DNA from: Bacteroides mediterraneensis
Lineage (GTDB): Bacteria; Bacteroidota; Bacteroidia; Bacteroidales; Bacteroidaceae
NCBI RefSeq assembly: GCF_900128455.1
Contig: NZ_LT635783.1
Coordinates: 2,965,957 to 3,029,956, forward strand
Length of the DNA stretch: 64,000 nucleotides
Direction of reading: 5' to 3'
Shown in pieces: positions 53,303 through 63,429 of the stretch. The translations under genes were made by a program, and so were the position numbers. The notes under the pieces were generated by a model, which was given only the letters and a program-made list of their open reading frames with translations, was not told where the DNA came from and ran no database searches. Each line of letters begins with the position of its first letter. Positions within the stretch are counted from its first letter, which is position 1.

Positions 53303-54274
53303 ATGACCTTAAAGCATCAATTTCTTTTCATACTTTGTCTGGCTTTTTCCACTGTGGCTTCGTGGGCACAGAGTAATAAATTCGCCAATTCGGCTTTCCG
53401 TTTTGCCACTCGTGCAGAAGCTCAAATGCTGATTACGGAACTGGACGACTATACCCGCAACTGGAACCAGTTTGACATCGACGTACGCTTGCAGAAACCG
53501 CAAGGACGCAAGTCCGAACTGCTGCAGTTCGCTATGGACCAGACCCTCAACTGGAGCGACAAGGACAAGGAGCGCATCAGCAAGGCCATGAAAACCCTGG
53601 ATGCTGAAATCAAGAAACAAAAATACAACCTGAACTTTCCCAAAGAAATCATCTTCGTGAAAACCACACAGAAAGAAGAAGGAAGCGCACAGGCCTATAC
53701 TCGCATGAACTGGATTGCCATCGGCGAAGAAGCGTTGTTAAACAATTCAGATGAGGACTTGCAGTACTTGGTGGCACACGAACTGTTCCACTTACTGACC
53801 CGACAGAATGCCGACTTCAAAAAAGACATGTACCAGCTTATCGGGTTCTCCGTCATCGAGAAAGAAATCCTGTTCCCGTCCGACCTGGCAGAGAAACGTA
53901 TCTCTAATCCGGATATCAGCCGCTATGACAGCTACGGAACTTTCACCATCGGCGGAGAGAAACAATACTGCACCATGGTGATTTATACCGACAAGTCCTA
54001 CGAGGGAAATACACTGGTAGATTATCTGAAAATAGGACTTGTCCCCCTGAACGGAGATTTTATCCCTATCCAGAAAGCGGGAAAAACTATTGTTTACACG
54101 TTGGATGAAGCGGAAGACTTCTACACGCAGGTCGGTAAAAACACCAGCTACGTCATCCACCCGGAAGAAATCATGGCCGACAATTTTGCCTACACGTTGA
54201 TTGGAAAGAAAGACCTTCCCAATCCGGAACTTATCCAAGGAGTACAGAAAATATTGAAAGCCAACAACCGATAA
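53303..54274 (+). CDS. Secreted putative zinc metalloprotease (HExxH)
   Basis: The 323-residue protein has a signal peptide (MTLKHQFLFILCLAFSTVASWA). A zincin motif VAHELFHLL gives His159, Glu160 and His163, and EEIMAD near residues 288-293 fits the third-ligand ExxxD helix of gluzincins. The region between is beta-rich. I do not recognise a named peptidase family; it could be a new gluzincin branch. It stands alone, with a palindromic array upstream and a terminator downstream. Confidence 0.75.
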   Translation: MTLKHQFLFILCLAFSTVASWAQSNKFANSAFRFATRAEAQMLITELDDYTRNWNQFDIDVRLQKPQGRKSELLQFAMDQTLNWSDKDKERISKAMKTLDAEIKKQKYNLNFPKEIIFVKTTQKEEGSAQAYTRMNWIAIGEEALLNNSDEDLQYLVAHELFHLLTRQNADFKKDMYQLIGFSVIEKEILFPSDLAEKRISNPDISRYDSYGTFTIGGEKQYCTMVIYTDKSYEGNTLVDYLKIGLVPLNGDFIPIQKAGKTIVYTLDEAEDFYTQVGKNTSYVIHPEEIMADNFAYTLIGKKDLPNPELIQGVQKILKANNR

Positions 54275-54292
54275 TCAATCCCCTATTGATAC

Positions 54293-54330
54293 AAAAAAGT
54301 CAGGCCCTTTCGAGGTGACCTGACTTTTTT
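54293..54330. terminator. Bidirectional terminator between the protease and amidase genes
   Basis: AAAAAAGTCAGG / CCTGACTTTTTT with a 14-base loop, between convergent genes. Confidence 0.9.
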
Positions 54331-54341
54331 ATATGTTAGGC

Positions 54342-55142
54342 TCATTTTTTCCGGAAATCCTTTTCCAGCGCCAAGGTAATCCAATTGGCCAAGGCCTGTC
54401 GGTTGTCTGCGATGACCAGACGTTTCTGGTCCTGCGCGTTCTGAATGTTTCCCACTTCCAGGAACACCCCCACCGGAGTGGTATTCCGAAGCACAAACAG
54501 GTTCCGTTCGCTGACCGTACCGTCAAATCCCCGGTTGGGCTGATGCCGGTCGTACTTGGCTCGGAACGTATGCTGGATTTCTCTTGCCAGCCGCTTTCCT
54601 TTCGAGCTGCCCGGCGCATGATAGAAGAACACATCGGTCTGGTTGTTGCGTGCCCGGCTGTCCACATGGATAAACACGGCCCGCTTGTAACTGCTCTTTT
54701 CCTTCCGGTACAGGCGGTTGATGGCATCGCAACGCTGCTGCAGACGGGCCACCTGATTCAACGGAATGGCTTTTCCCATGCAAGTCTCCCGCTTGCTGTT
54801 GTTCAATACTGCCTGGTTGCGGATACCGTCTTTCGCATCCTGAATGATGAAATGTACTTTTGCCCCGCGCTTCAGCAGTTCCCGCCCGAGACGGAGAATA
54901 ATGTCGTAGGCATATTCATCTTCGTGCAGCTCCTTTCCCTGATATTTGCCGATGCAACCGGGGTCGGGACCGCCGTGTCCGCTCACCAAATAAAAGACCG
55001 CCCCTTTCAAGGAGCTGGAAGTCACGGCATACGACGCATATTTCTTTCCCAGCAATGGCTCATAGTTGCCTTTCTTCCGCCCGTTCATCCCTAAGGGAAA
55101 ACACAGCAGAAAGGCCAACAATACATACCCATATTTCTTCAT
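54342..55142 (-). CDS. N-acetylmuramoyl-L-alanine amidase (Amidase_3)
   Basis: The protein has 266 residues from the ATG at 55142, which overlaps the upstream stop codon (TGATG) and begins a signal peptide (MKKYGYVLLAFLLCFPLGMNG). The longer frame from 55172 lies inside the thioredoxin gene. The zinc ligands and catalytic Glu are visible: SGHGGPDPG, HEDEYAYD, FIHVDSRA and FLEVGNIQN. It cleaves the amide bond between MurNAc and the stem peptide in the periplasm and probably acts in cell separation or wall turnover. Confidence 0.93.
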   Translation of the reverse strand: MKKYGYVLLAFLLCFPLGMNGRKKGNYEPLLGKKYASYAVTSSSLKGAVFYLVSGHGGPDPGCIGKYQGKELHEDEYAYDIILRLGRELLKRGAKVHFIIQDAKDGIRNQAVLNNSKRETCMGKAIPLNQVARLQQRCDAINRLYRKEKSSYKRAVFIHVDSRARNNQTDVFFYHAPGSSKGKRLAREIQHTFRAKYDRHQPNRGFDGTVSERNLFVLRNTTPVGVFLEVGNIQNAQDQKRLVIADNRQALANWITLALEKDFRKK

Positions 55143-55678
55143 CACTTCAGCAGCTCCTCTATTTTCTGACAAAGAGAAGCAAATTCCTCCTCATTATACA
55201 AACGCGTCATCATGACAATCTTTCCATCCTTTCCAATCAGTACGTTGCGGGTGATTCCAGCATTGCGTTCCGCATACTTGGCAAAGATATCCGCCCCCGG
55301 GTCAAGTCCCAACGGATAGGTCACTCCTGTCTGCTTGGCAAAAGCCTTCACACGTTCCAGCGGTTCGTCACGGTCTACCCCGTAGAGCACAAATGACGCA
55401 TTGTCTTTATGTTTCTGCCAGATATCTTTCTCGATAAAAGGCATTTCCTTGCGGCATACCCCACACCAGCTGGCCGTGAACTGCAACATCACCACCTTGC
55501 CTTTCAGGTCGGACAGTTTCACCTTGCTGCCATCCGTCAGCGTCATCTCAAAATCGGGTGCCTCATCGCCCACCTTTACAATATATCCAGCCGCATCGGG
55601 AACCGGCTGACTGGCCTGAAGAGGGGCATGACTGCCCATACATCCCATCAAAGCCAATGCTAAAAACAGCTTCTTCAT
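55142..55678 (-). CDS. TlpA-like periplasmic thioredoxin
   Basis: The protein has about 178 residues with a signal peptide (MKKLFLALALMGCMGSHA; an ATG two codons earlier at 55684 is possible). The thioredoxin fold has the redox motif ASWCGVCRKEMP, Cys-Gly-Val-Cys. Bacteroides TlpA proteins reduce disulphides or act in cytochrome or envelope maturation. It is translationally coupled to the amidase gene by a one-base overlap, and the amidase lacks obvious disulphides, so a functional link is only suggested. Confidence 0.9.
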   Translation of the reverse strand: MKKLFLALALMGCMGSHAPLQASQPVPDAAGYIVKVGDEAPDFEMTLTDGSKVKLSDLKGKVVMLQFTASWCGVCRKEMPFIEKDIWQKHKDNASFVLYGVDRDEPLERVKAFAKQTGVTYPLGLDPGADIFAKYAERNAGITRNVLIGKDGKIVMMTRLYNEEEFASLCQKIEELLK

Positions 55679-55701
55679 ATTCATTCTAAATTATAATCCG
55701 G

Positions 55702-55709
55702 TCCAAAGA
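55702..55709 (-). promoter_or_regulatory. -7 promoter box of the TlpA-amidase operon
   Basis: Minus-strand TATCTTTG, 23 bases upstream of the ATG at 55678. Confidence 0.55.
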
Positions 55710-55794
55710 TAACACAAAAAAGTGAAAAACAGACATATCGGAATAGAAACACGTATTTTATCCACTACACCAAATGTTTATACAGAAACTTTAT

Positions 55795-55802
55795 TACCTT
55801 TG
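55795..55802 (+). promoter_or_regulatory. -7 promoter box of the XRE-cupin/acyl-CoA ligase operon
   Basis: TACCTTTG, 32 bases before the ATG at 55835. A GTG start at 55802 would lie within the box and is rejected. Confidence 0.6.
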
Positions 55803-55834
55803 TGAAACATGAAAAACTCAAAACAACCCAACCT

Positions 55835-56413
55835 ATGGACTGCACAAACATTATCGGAGAAAAAATCAAGTCACTCCGAAGCACTCAGGAAATAAGTATT
55901 CAGGAACTGGCCGAACGCGCCGGACTGACCGTGGAACAGGTGAGCCGCATCGAAGAGAACATCGACATTCCTTCGCTTGCCCCACTGATTAAAATCGCCC
56001 GTGTACTGGGGGTACGACTGGGTACTTTCCTGGACGACCAGCCCAATGAGACAGGACCGGTAATCTGCCGGAAAGGGGAAGCAGACGATACCATCGGCTT
56101 TTCCAACAATGCGACACAGGCACGGCAGCACATGCACTACCACTCACTGGCAAGAAGCAAGGCCGACCGCCACATGGACCCGTTTATCATCGACATCGAA
56201 GCCGACAGCGAAAAGGATTTCTTCCTTTCCGGACACGAAGGAGAAGAGTTCATTATGGTGCTGAAAGGGGAACTGGAAATCAGTTACGGGAAAAGTACTT
56301 ACCGGCTGAAGGAAGGTGACACCATCTATTACGATTCCATCGTGCCGCACCACGTACACGCTGCCGAAGGACAAGCCGCACAAATTCTGGCCGTGGTCTA
56401 CACTCCGGCCTAA
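55835..56413 (+). CDS. XRE-family regulator with cupin domain
   Basis: The 192-residue protein has an N-terminal helix-turn-helix ([38 protein letters not shown]) and a C-terminal cupin barrel ([41 protein letters not shown]), where the histidines could bind a metal or ligand. It is followed after 23 bases by an AMP-forming acyl-CoA ligase, so it probably senses a metabolite of, and controls, that enzyme. This two-gene unit recurs in Bacteroidota as far as I know. Confidence 0.9.
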   Translation: MDCTNIIGEKIKSLRSTQEISIQELAERAGLTVEQVSRIEENIDIPSLAPLIKIARVLGVRLGTFLDDQPNETGPVICRKGEADDTIGFSNNATQARQHMHYHSLARSKADRHMDPFIIDIEADSEKDFFLSGHEGEEFIMVLKGELEISYGKSTYRLKEGDTIYYDSIVPHHVHAAEGQAAQILAVVYTPA

Positions 56414-56436
56414 GTCTCACTCAAACCTTCAACGAC

Positions 56437-58089
56437 ATGTTACAACTATCTGAAAGAACCTTGGGCGACTGGCTGGAGCATTGGGCAGAAGTGACTCCGG
56501 ACAAAGAATACATCGTATATTCCGACCGCAACCTGCGCTTCACCTGGAAACAGTTCAACGAACGGGTGGACCGTATGGCCAAAGGCTTGCTGGCCATCGG
56601 AGTGCAAAAAGGCACGCACGTGGGTATCTGGGCCCGCAACGTACCCGACTGGCTGACTTTTCTGTATGCCTGTGCCAAAATCGGGGCCGTAGCGGTCACC
56701 GTCAACACGAACTACAAGCAGGCGGAACTGGAGTATCTTTGTGAGAACTCCGACATGCATACACTGTGTATCGTCGACGGGGAAAAGGACAGCAATTTCG
56801 TGGAAATGACCTACACCATGCTGCCTGAGCTGAAACTCTTTGAACGGGGACACATGAAAAGCAAGCGCTTCCCCCACATGCGCAACGTGATTTACATCGG
56901 ACAGGAAAAATACCGAGGGATGTACAACACGGCAGAGATTCTGCTGCTGGGACATAACGTGGACGACGAGGAACTGACACGGGCCAAACAGCAGGTAAAC
57001 TGCCACGACACCGTGAACATGCAGTACACCTCGGGCACTACGGGATTCCCCAAAGGCGTCATGCTGACCCACTACAACATCGCCAACAACGGATTTCTGA
57101 CGGGAGAACACATGAAATTCACCCCCGACGACAAACTGTGTGTCTGTGTACCGCTGTTCCATTGTTTCGGAGTGGTACTGGCCACCATGAACTGCCTGAC
57201 ACATGGCTGTACACAGGTGATGATTGAGCGTTTTGACCCGCTGCTGGTCCTGGCTTCCGTCCACAAGGAACGGTGTACGGCCCTCTATGGCGTCCCGACG
57301 ATGTTCATTGCCGAACTGAATCATCCGATGTTCAGCCTGTTCGACCTGTCGAGCCTGCGCACCGGCATCATGGCCGGCTCCCTCTGTCCGGTGGAACTCA
57401 TGAAACAGGTGGAAGAAAAGATGTTCATGCGCGTCACCAGCGTGTACGGACTGACAGAAACCTCACCGGGCATGACACACAGCCGCATCGATGATGATCC
57501 GGAAGTGAGATACTACACCGTAGGACACGATTTTGAATTTACTGAAGTGAAGGTGCTCGACCCGGAAACCGGCGAGGAATGTCCGATAGGGGTACAAGGA
57601 GAGATGTGCAACCGGGGTTACAACAACATGAAAGGATACTACAAAAATCCGGAGGCTACGGCTGAGGTTATCGATGCCAAGGGATTCCTTCATTCGGGCG
57701 ACTTGGGAGTGAAGGATGAAAACGGGAACTACCGCATCACGGGCCGCATCAAGGACATGATTATCCGTGGCGGTGAAAACATCTACCCGCGTGAAATCGA
57801 GGAATTTCTCTACAAGATGCCGGGCATCAAGGATGTACAGGTGGCCGGCGTGCCTTCCAAGAAATACGGAGAAGCCGTAGGGGCCTTCATCATCCTGCAC
57901 GAGGGGTACACCATGAACGAGTTCGATGTCAGGGAGTTCTGTCAGGGAAAAATCGCCCGCTACAAAATTCCCAAATACATCTTCTTCATCAAGGAGTTCC
58001 CGATGACGGGCAGCGGCAAAATCCAGAAATTCAAACTGAAAGACTTGAGTCTGAAACTCTGTGCCGAACAGGGTATCGAAATTATATAG
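56437..58089 (+). CDS. AMP-dependent acyl-CoA ligase
   Basis: The 550-residue member of the adenylating superfamily has the P-loop motif [14 protein letters not shown] (about residues 192-205), the A5 motif [10 protein letters not shown], the A7 motif [12 protein letters not shown] and the A8/A10 motifs [20 protein letters not shown] and [13 protein letters not shown]. It activates a carboxylic acid, most likely a medium- or long-chain fatty acid, to its CoA ester. Substrate cannot be told from sequence. It is regulated, presumably, by the XRE-cupin protein encoded just before it. Confidence 0.93.
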   Translation: MLQLSERTLGDWLEHWAEVTPDKEYIVYSDRNLRFTWKQFNERVDRMAKGLLAIGVQKGTHVGIWARNVPDWLTFLYACAKIGAVAVTVNTNYKQAELEYLCENSDMHTLCIVDGEKDSNFVEMTYTMLPELKLFERGHMKSKRFPHMRNVIYIGQEKYRGMYNTAEILLLGHNVDDEELTRAKQQVNCHDTVNMQYTSGTTGFPKGVMLTHYNIANNGFLTGEHMKFTPDDKLCVCVPLFHCFGVVLATMNCLTHGCTQVMIERFDPLLVLASVHKERCTALYGVPTMFIAELNHPMFSLFDLSSLRTGIMAGSLCPVELMKQVEEKMFMRVTSVYGLTETSPGMTHSRIDDDPEVRYYTVGHDFEFTEVKVLDPETGEECPIGVQGEMCNRGYNNMKGYYKNPEATAEVIDAKGFLHSGDLGVKDENGNYRITGRIKDMIIRGGENIYPREIEEFLYKMPGIKDVQVAGVPSKKYGEAVGAFIILHEGYTMNEFDVREFCQGKIARYKIPKYIFFIKEFPMTGSGKIQKFKLKDLSLKLCAEQGIEII

Positions 58090-58113
58090 AAAGTGACTCG
58101 AACAACCAAAAAG

Positions 58114-58160
58114 AAAATGGCTCCCCCAAAATGCATTGTCACTGGAGGAGCCATTTGTTT
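58114..58160. terminator. Terminator between the acyl-CoA ligase and DXS-like genes
   Basis: AAATGGCTCC / GGAGCCATTT forms a 10-bp stem with a 22-base loop; AAAA precedes and TTTG follows. It lies between convergent genes. Confidence 0.75.
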
Positions 58161-58182
58161 GTATCGTTACGGAAAAGAACCG

Positions 58183-59943
58183 TCAGGCAAGCTGCTGCAG
58201 GATGTCTGCGGCAATCTGAGGAGCGGTCAGGTGGTTCTGCTTCAAAAACTCCTGCACGTCGAAACGATCTACAAATTCCTTCCGGGCACCGAAATTGAGC
58301 ACCTTCATCGGACTGCAACCGAAATAGCGGGCAATTTTCTCGCCGAATCCGCCGTCCAAGACTCCGTCTTCCAGCGTCACTACCAGCTCGTGATCGGCCT
58401 TCAGTTCTTCCATCAGGGCCTCATCCACTCCCGTAATGTAGCGCGGGTTAATCAATGTGACCTCCATCCCGTGTTGCCTCTTGAGCAAGTCAGCCGTTTC
58501 TTCCGCCAGTCCGAAGAAAGAGCCCAGCCCCAGGATAGCTACCCGGTTGCCCTTCCGGACGGTCTGATAACAGTTCAACCGACTGTAATCTGTATCCACC
58601 GGACGATTCCCGTAAGCCAGTTCCGTGGCCGGCACGCGGATAGCTACCGGATATTCATTCTGACGGATACTCCATTCCAGCATGGCCATATACTCTTCCC
58701 GGCAAGTCGGTGCCAGGTAGACCAGATTCGGAATATTGCTGAGCAGCGGAATATCGAAGAAGCACAGATGTGTCACATCGTTCATGGCCGAGAGCGAACC
58801 CCAGAACACCAGAAGTACTGCCGGATTGCGGTTGATACACAAATCCTGCGAAAGCTGGTCGTAGGCACGCTGGATGAAGGTACTATACACCCCAAACAAC
58901 GGTTTACCTCCATTCTTGGCAATACCCGAAGCCAGGGCCACAGCATGCTCCTCGGCAATACCCACATCGACAAACTGCTTCCCAGCGGCCTTCCGACGGT
59001 CGGGAGTAAATCCCATCACGGTGGGCGTACCGGCGGAAATGGCCACAATGCGGCGGTCTTCCTGCATACGCTGCAACAGGTAGCGGGCGGTCAGGTCGGC
59101 ATAGTCCTGCGGCTCTTCACTCGAATGGAACACCACTCCCGTTTCAGGATTGAACGGCATGGTCCAGTGGTACGTCTCTTTGTCCTTTTCAGCCGGAGCA
59201 TATCCTTTTCCTTTCAGCGTGTTGATGTGCACCACAATCGGATGGTCAATATCCTTCACTTGCTGGAAAGCTTTGATAAGCGCCTCTACGTTGTTGCCTT
59301 CGTTCACATAAAGATAATCCAGTCCCATGGCCCGGAAAAGATTGCAAGGACACTGGCCGTTGCTTTCGCGCAGCTCCTGCAAATTACGGTAAAGTCCTCC
59401 GTGATTCTCGGCAATCGACATCTGGTTGTCGTTGACTATAATGATGAAATTGGTACCCAGTTCTGCCGCATAATCCAGTCCTTCCAAAGCTTCTCCACCA
59501 CTGAGCGAACCGTCTCCGATGACCGCAATCACATTGCCGCCTTTCCCGGTCAGATCCCTTCCTTTGGCCAGTCCGCCCGCCAGGCTGACAGAAGTCGAAG
59601 TATGGCCCATCACAAAATGGTCGTGCACACTTTCCATCGGTTCGGAATACCCAGACACCTCGTCATACAGCTCCGGATACAGGAAGGCATCCTTACGCCC
59701 GGTCAGCATTTTATGGGTATAACTTTGATGTGATACGTCGAACACAATCTTGTCTTCCGGCGAATGGAACACGTAGTGCAAGGCAATCGTAGCTTCCACC
59801 ATCCCAAAATTCGGACCGAAATGTCCTCCGTGTGCGCTCAGCTTCTGTAGCAAAGCCTGGCGTATTTCGTGGCTTAATACATTCATTTCTTCTACCGACA
59901 GCCTTTTGACATCGGCCGGTGAATTGATTTTTTCCAGATACAT
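58183..59943 (-). CDS. dxs: 1-deoxy-D-xylulose-5-phosphate synthase-like enzyme
   Basis: The enzyme has 586 residues from the ATG at 59943; the frame from 59994 begins at the promoter box. TPP-binding GDGSLSGGEALEGLDYAAELG, the catalytic-Glu region VGIAEEHAVALASGIA and the C-terminal transketolase fold match DXS, which makes the isoprenoid and thiamine/pyridoxal precursor from pyruvate and glyceraldehyde-3-phosphate. It is about 35-50 residues shorter than usual DXS, and the N-terminal motif reads HGGHFGPNFG instead of the common SGGH-ASGLG. It may be a second, divergent DXS paralogue. Confidence 0.85.
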   Translation of the reverse strand: MYLEKINSPADVKRLSVEEMNVLSHEIRQALLQKLSAHGGHFGPNFGMVEATIALHYVFHSPEDKIVFDVSHQSYTHKMLTGRKDAFLYPELYDEVSGYSEPMESVHDHFVMGHTSTSVSLAGGLAKGRDLTGKGGNVIAVIGDGSLSGGEALEGLDYAAELGTNFIIIVNDNQMSIAENHGGLYRNLQELRESNGQCPCNLFRAMGLDYLYVNEGNNVEALIKAFQQVKDIDHPIVVHINTLKGKGYAPAEKDKETYHWTMPFNPETGVVFHSSEEPQDYADLTARYLLQRMQEDRRIVAISAGTPTVMGFTPDRRKAAGKQFVDVGIAEEHAVALASGIAKNGGKPLFGVYSTFIQRAYDQLSQDLCINRNPAVLLVFWGSLSAMNDVTHLCFFDIPLLSNIPNLVYLAPTCREEYMAMLEWSIRQNEYPVAIRVPATELAYGNRPVDTDYSRLNCYQTVRKGNRVAILGLGSFFGLAEETADLLKRQHGMEVTLINPRYITGVDEALMEELKADHELVVTLEDGVLDGGFGEKIARYFGCSPMKVLNFGARKEFVDRFDVQEFLKQNHLTAPQIAADILQQLA

Positions 59944-59991
59944 AAAATGATATTTAAACAAGTTATACATTAAAGATGCAATTTCACAAAG

Positions 59992-59999
59992 CAAAAATA
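59992..59999 (-). promoter_or_regulatory. -7 promoter box of the DXS-like gene
   Basis: Minus-strand TATTTTTG followed by C, 48 bases upstream of the ATG at 59943. Confidence 0.5.
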
Positions 60000-60076
60000 G
60001 GTCTTATTCCGCCTTATGAACGTATATAAATTACAGCTTTTTATACCCCGATTACTTGCATGAAGTCCTACAAGAC

Positions 60077-60119
60077 AAAAGAGGCCGTTTCATCTATTAT
60101 AATGAAACGGCCTCTTTGT
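60077..60119 (-). terminator. Terminator of the TapB-like gene
   Basis: A perfect 16-bp stem (arms 60078-60093 and 60102-60117, AAAGAGGCC.../...GGCCTCTTT) with an 8-base loop. On the minus strand it is followed by TGTCTTGT, so the T-run is weak outside the stem. Confidence 0.85.
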
Positions 60120-60140
60120 ATGGATGTATATCGTTCCGAA

Positions 60141-60848
60141 TTATTTCTTTACAATCTTGACCAGCAACGTCTTGCTGTCCAGTTTGCCTTTCGTATCGTA
60201 TGCTTCCGATTTTACCAGTCCTACCCCTTCGGCATACCATTCCGTGACACGCAGGGTCGTTGTTTTCAGTACGATTTTCGTACGCTGCAGGTAAGAAATC
60301 TTCACGCAATCAAACTTTCCGGCAGTGGTACTGATGGTTTCGTTTCCCATATAAGCTGCACCGGAAATATTCACTTCGTTTTTCAACATGTTGCGGACCA
60401 CCTGATAGAAACGGTCGGGAATGCTCTCACCTCCTTTGGCACCATCTTTAATGGTAAACGAGTTGTCGCCTTTGAATTTAAGCTTCTCCAGCAATCCCAG
60501 ACGAGCCGCTTCATTATACTTATCAGGGTCGGAATCAGAATCCACATACGGACCGTACATCAGGTCTTCCGTACAAACCGTGTTCGTTCCATCGTAGCTC
60601 CAGTTGAACAATGTATAGCTGGTATTATTCTTCGCCTTTGTGGTCACAATCTTATCGTAATAAGAAGCCTGTACCTTCCCGTCCGCCTTTACAACCTTGC
60701 TCACCGTCATCGTTTCGTCGGAAGTACTCTGACCAATCTCATCATAATTCACATAGTGCAATTCTGTCCCTTCCGTCGTACAGAAATATTGTGCCTGCAT
60801 GGAATGACAGCTCAAAATGGCTGCGACTAAAAACATAAGCCTCTTCAT
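60141..60848 (-). CDS. TapB-like (DUF3108-like) secreted protein
   Basis: The 235-residue protein has a signal peptide (MKRLMFLVAAILSCHSMQAQ). The mature part is a single beta-rich domain: FCTTEGTELHYVNYDE near the start and KFDCVKISYLQ ... TEWYAEGVGLVKSEAYDTKGKL at the end. The phrase WYA-GVGLVKSE is typical of DUF3108/TapB proteins, periplasmic proteins of unknown role that may carry a lipid or fold like LolA. It is a single gene with its own promoter box and terminator. Confidence 0.78.
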   Translation of the reverse strand: MKRLMFLVAAILSCHSMQAQYFCTTEGTELHYVNYDEIGQSTSDETMTVSKVVKADGKVQASYYDKIVTTKAKNNTSYTLFNWSYDGTNTVCTEDLMYGPYVDSDSDPDKYNEAARLGLLEKLKFKGDNSFTIKDGAKGGESIPDRFYQVVRNMLKNEVNISGAAYMGNETISTTAGKFDCVKISYLQRTKIVLKTTTLRVTEWYAEGVGLVKSEAYDTKGKLDSKTLLVKIVKK

Positions 60849-60877
60849 AGATTCATCTTTTTAAAATAAATACGGTG

Positions 60878-60885
60878 CAAACATA
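60878..60885 (-). promoter_or_regulatory. -7 promoter box of the TapB-like gene
   Basis: Minus-strand TATGTTTG followed by C, 29 bases upstream of the ATG at 60848. Confidence 0.5.
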
Positions 60886-60908
60886 CAAATTTCTTTCTTT
60901 TTTCTGCC

Positions 60909-60916
60909 TATCTTTG
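60909..60916 (+). promoter_or_regulatory. -7 promoter box of the TPR gene
   Basis: TATCTTTG, 30 bases upstream of the ATG at 60947. It excludes an in-frame ATG at 60875. Confidence 0.6.
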
Positions 60917-60946
60917 TCACAGAAAAAACATCAAATCAAGCATATC

Positions 60947-61900
60947 ATGGGATTATTATCATCTTTATTCGGAAAAAGCCAATCCGATGAAAACGAACAG
61001 GAAAAGCAAGACAAGAGAAATTTTGACATTTTGAAATACGACGGTATCCGTGCCCGTAACATGGGAAAACTGGACTATGCCATCAAATGTTTTGAAGAGG
61101 CGATAGCGCTCAACGACGAAAACGAGACACTGGGACTGCTGGCCAGCGCCTACCTTCAGGCCAACCGGACGGACGATGCGCGCATCACTCTCGACCGGCT
61201 CGTGGCAAAGGATGACACCAATGTGCCGGCCTTGCTGTCATTGGCCAGCGTATGCTTCCTGCAAGAAGATTACGACAGCATGGAAAAAGCCTGCCAGAAA
61301 GCCATCGCCGCAGATGATAAAAGCGCTCAGGCCTACTACCTGGCCGGAAAAGCGGCCCACGGCATGAAAAACGGATTGCAGGCCATCGTGATGCTGACCA
61401 AAGCCCTTGCCCAGAATGAAAGTTATACGGAAGCCTACCTGCTCCGTGCGGAGGTTTTGTGGGAAATGCGTCAGGCAAAAGACGCCTTAGACGACTTGGA
61501 GCAGGTGTTGAAACTCAATCCGGAGGAGGAAGAAGCCCTTCTGCTGAAAGCCACCATCCACATCCAGCTCGGGCAAACGGAAGAAGGTGAAGGATGCTTG
61601 GATCAGGTGATTTCACTGAACCCATTTAACGTAAAGGCTTACTTATTGAAAGGAAACTTGCTGACAGAAGAGAAGAAACTGGACCAAGCCTTGGAGAACT
61701 ATCAGGAGGCCATCGAACTGATACCGCAGGACGCTCAGCTGTATCAGGAAAGAGGACGGGTACGTCTGCTGATGGGAGATAAGGACGGAGCTACAGAAGA
61801 CATGAAAAAAGCCATCGAACTGGCTCCTGAGAAAGAGAATCTGATTTCCGGTCATTTCGATAATTTTGAAAAGAACAACTTGCAGACGGGGATTTATTGA
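60947..61900 (+). CDS. Tetratricopeptide repeat protein
   Basis: The 317-residue protein starts MGLLSSLFGKSQ, a Gly/Ser-rich stretch that does not form a signal peptide, followed by an acidic/basic linker and about seven TPR units (for example AIKCFEEAIALNDENETLGLLASAYLQANR, ALDDLEQVLKLNPEEEEALLLKATIHIQLG, ALENYQEAIELIPQDAQLYQERGRVRLLMG). TPR arrays bind partner proteins. It is cytoplasmic; its partner is unknown. A strong terminator follows. Confidence 0.9.
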   Translation: MGLLSSLFGKSQSDENEQEKQDKRNFDILKYDGIRARNMGKLDYAIKCFEEAIALNDENETLGLLASAYLQANRTDDARITLDRLVAKDDTNVPALLSLASVCFLQEDYDSMEKACQKAIAADDKSAQAYYLAGKAAHGMKNGLQAIVMLTKALAQNESYTEAYLLRAEVLWEMRQAKDALDDLEQVLKLNPEEEEALLLKATIHIQLGQTEEGEGCLDQVISLNPFNVKAYLLKGNLLTEEKKLDQALENYQEAIELIPQDAQLYQERGRVRLLMGDKDGATEDMKKAIELAPEKENLISGHFDNFEKNNLQTGIY

Positions 61901-61916
61901 TTCACGCTCTTATATA

Positions 61917-61973
61917 TAAAAGAAACGGCTGTGGAATGCTTCTTCAAAAAGATTTCCACAGCCGTTTCTTTTA
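61917..61973. terminator. Terminator between the TPR and aminotransferase genes
   Basis: AAAGAAACGGCTGTGGAA / TTCCACAGCCGTTTCTTT forms an 18-bp stem with a 16- to 17-base loop. Flanking A and T runs suit both converging genes. Confidence 0.92.
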
Positions 61974-61985
61974 TATGTCTTCTAA

Positions 61986-63155
<1,170 letters not shown>

Positions 63156-63201
63156 GTCTTTTATCTGTTTGGCTGTTTTTTAATGAAATATCTCTATACA
63201 A

Positions 63202-63209
63202 CAAAGGTA
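63202..63209 (-). promoter_or_regulatory. -7 promoter box of the PatB-like gene
   Basis: Minus-strand TACCTTTG, 46 bases upstream of the ATG. Confidence 0.5.
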
Positions 63210-63279
63210 AGAAAATACCTTCACATCCGGCATTACGAATGTATTTTTTAAAAATGAGTAGAAAAAATTTGATGTAATA

Positions 63280-63309
63280 TTTGTTTTTTAAAGAAAAGTA
63301 TTACTTTTG
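63280..63309 (+). promoter_or_regulatory. Promoter of the pheA leader and operon
   Basis: TTTG (63280-63283), 18-base spacer, TACTTTTG (63302-63309). The transcript would start near 63315, about 25 bases before the leader peptide ATG. Confidence 0.7.
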
Positions 63310-63339
63310 CAGCAGAAATAACAACAAAATAACAAGAAT

Positions 63340-63429
63340 ATGAGAACATTTGCATCTTACTTCTTCTTTTACTTTTATTTCTTTTACTTTAGCAATGAAG
63401 TGAAGCGGGAGTTTGCATGCATACGGTAA
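63340..63429 (+). CDS. Phe/Tyr-rich leader peptide of pheA
   Basis: The 29-codon ORF reads MRTFASYFFFYFYFFYF followed by SNEVKREFACIR and a TAA stop. Residues 7-17 are eleven Phe or Tyr in a row (seven Phe, four Tyr); in all there are nine Phe and four Tyr. It sits 80 bases upstream of the prephenate dehydratase gene. A terminator and a competing pairing follow, so it is a ribosome-stalling leader for attenuation by charged tRNA-Phe and tRNA-Tyr. It is too short for ordinary gene calling but has its own promoter and stop. Confidence 0.9.
   Translation: MRTFASYFFFYFYFFYFSNEVKREFACIR

Noticed and set aside
58093-59733. 546-residue plus-strand ORF
   Set aside because: It is antisense to the DXS-like gene, whose motifs are clear. 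Long antisense frames arise here from codon bias.
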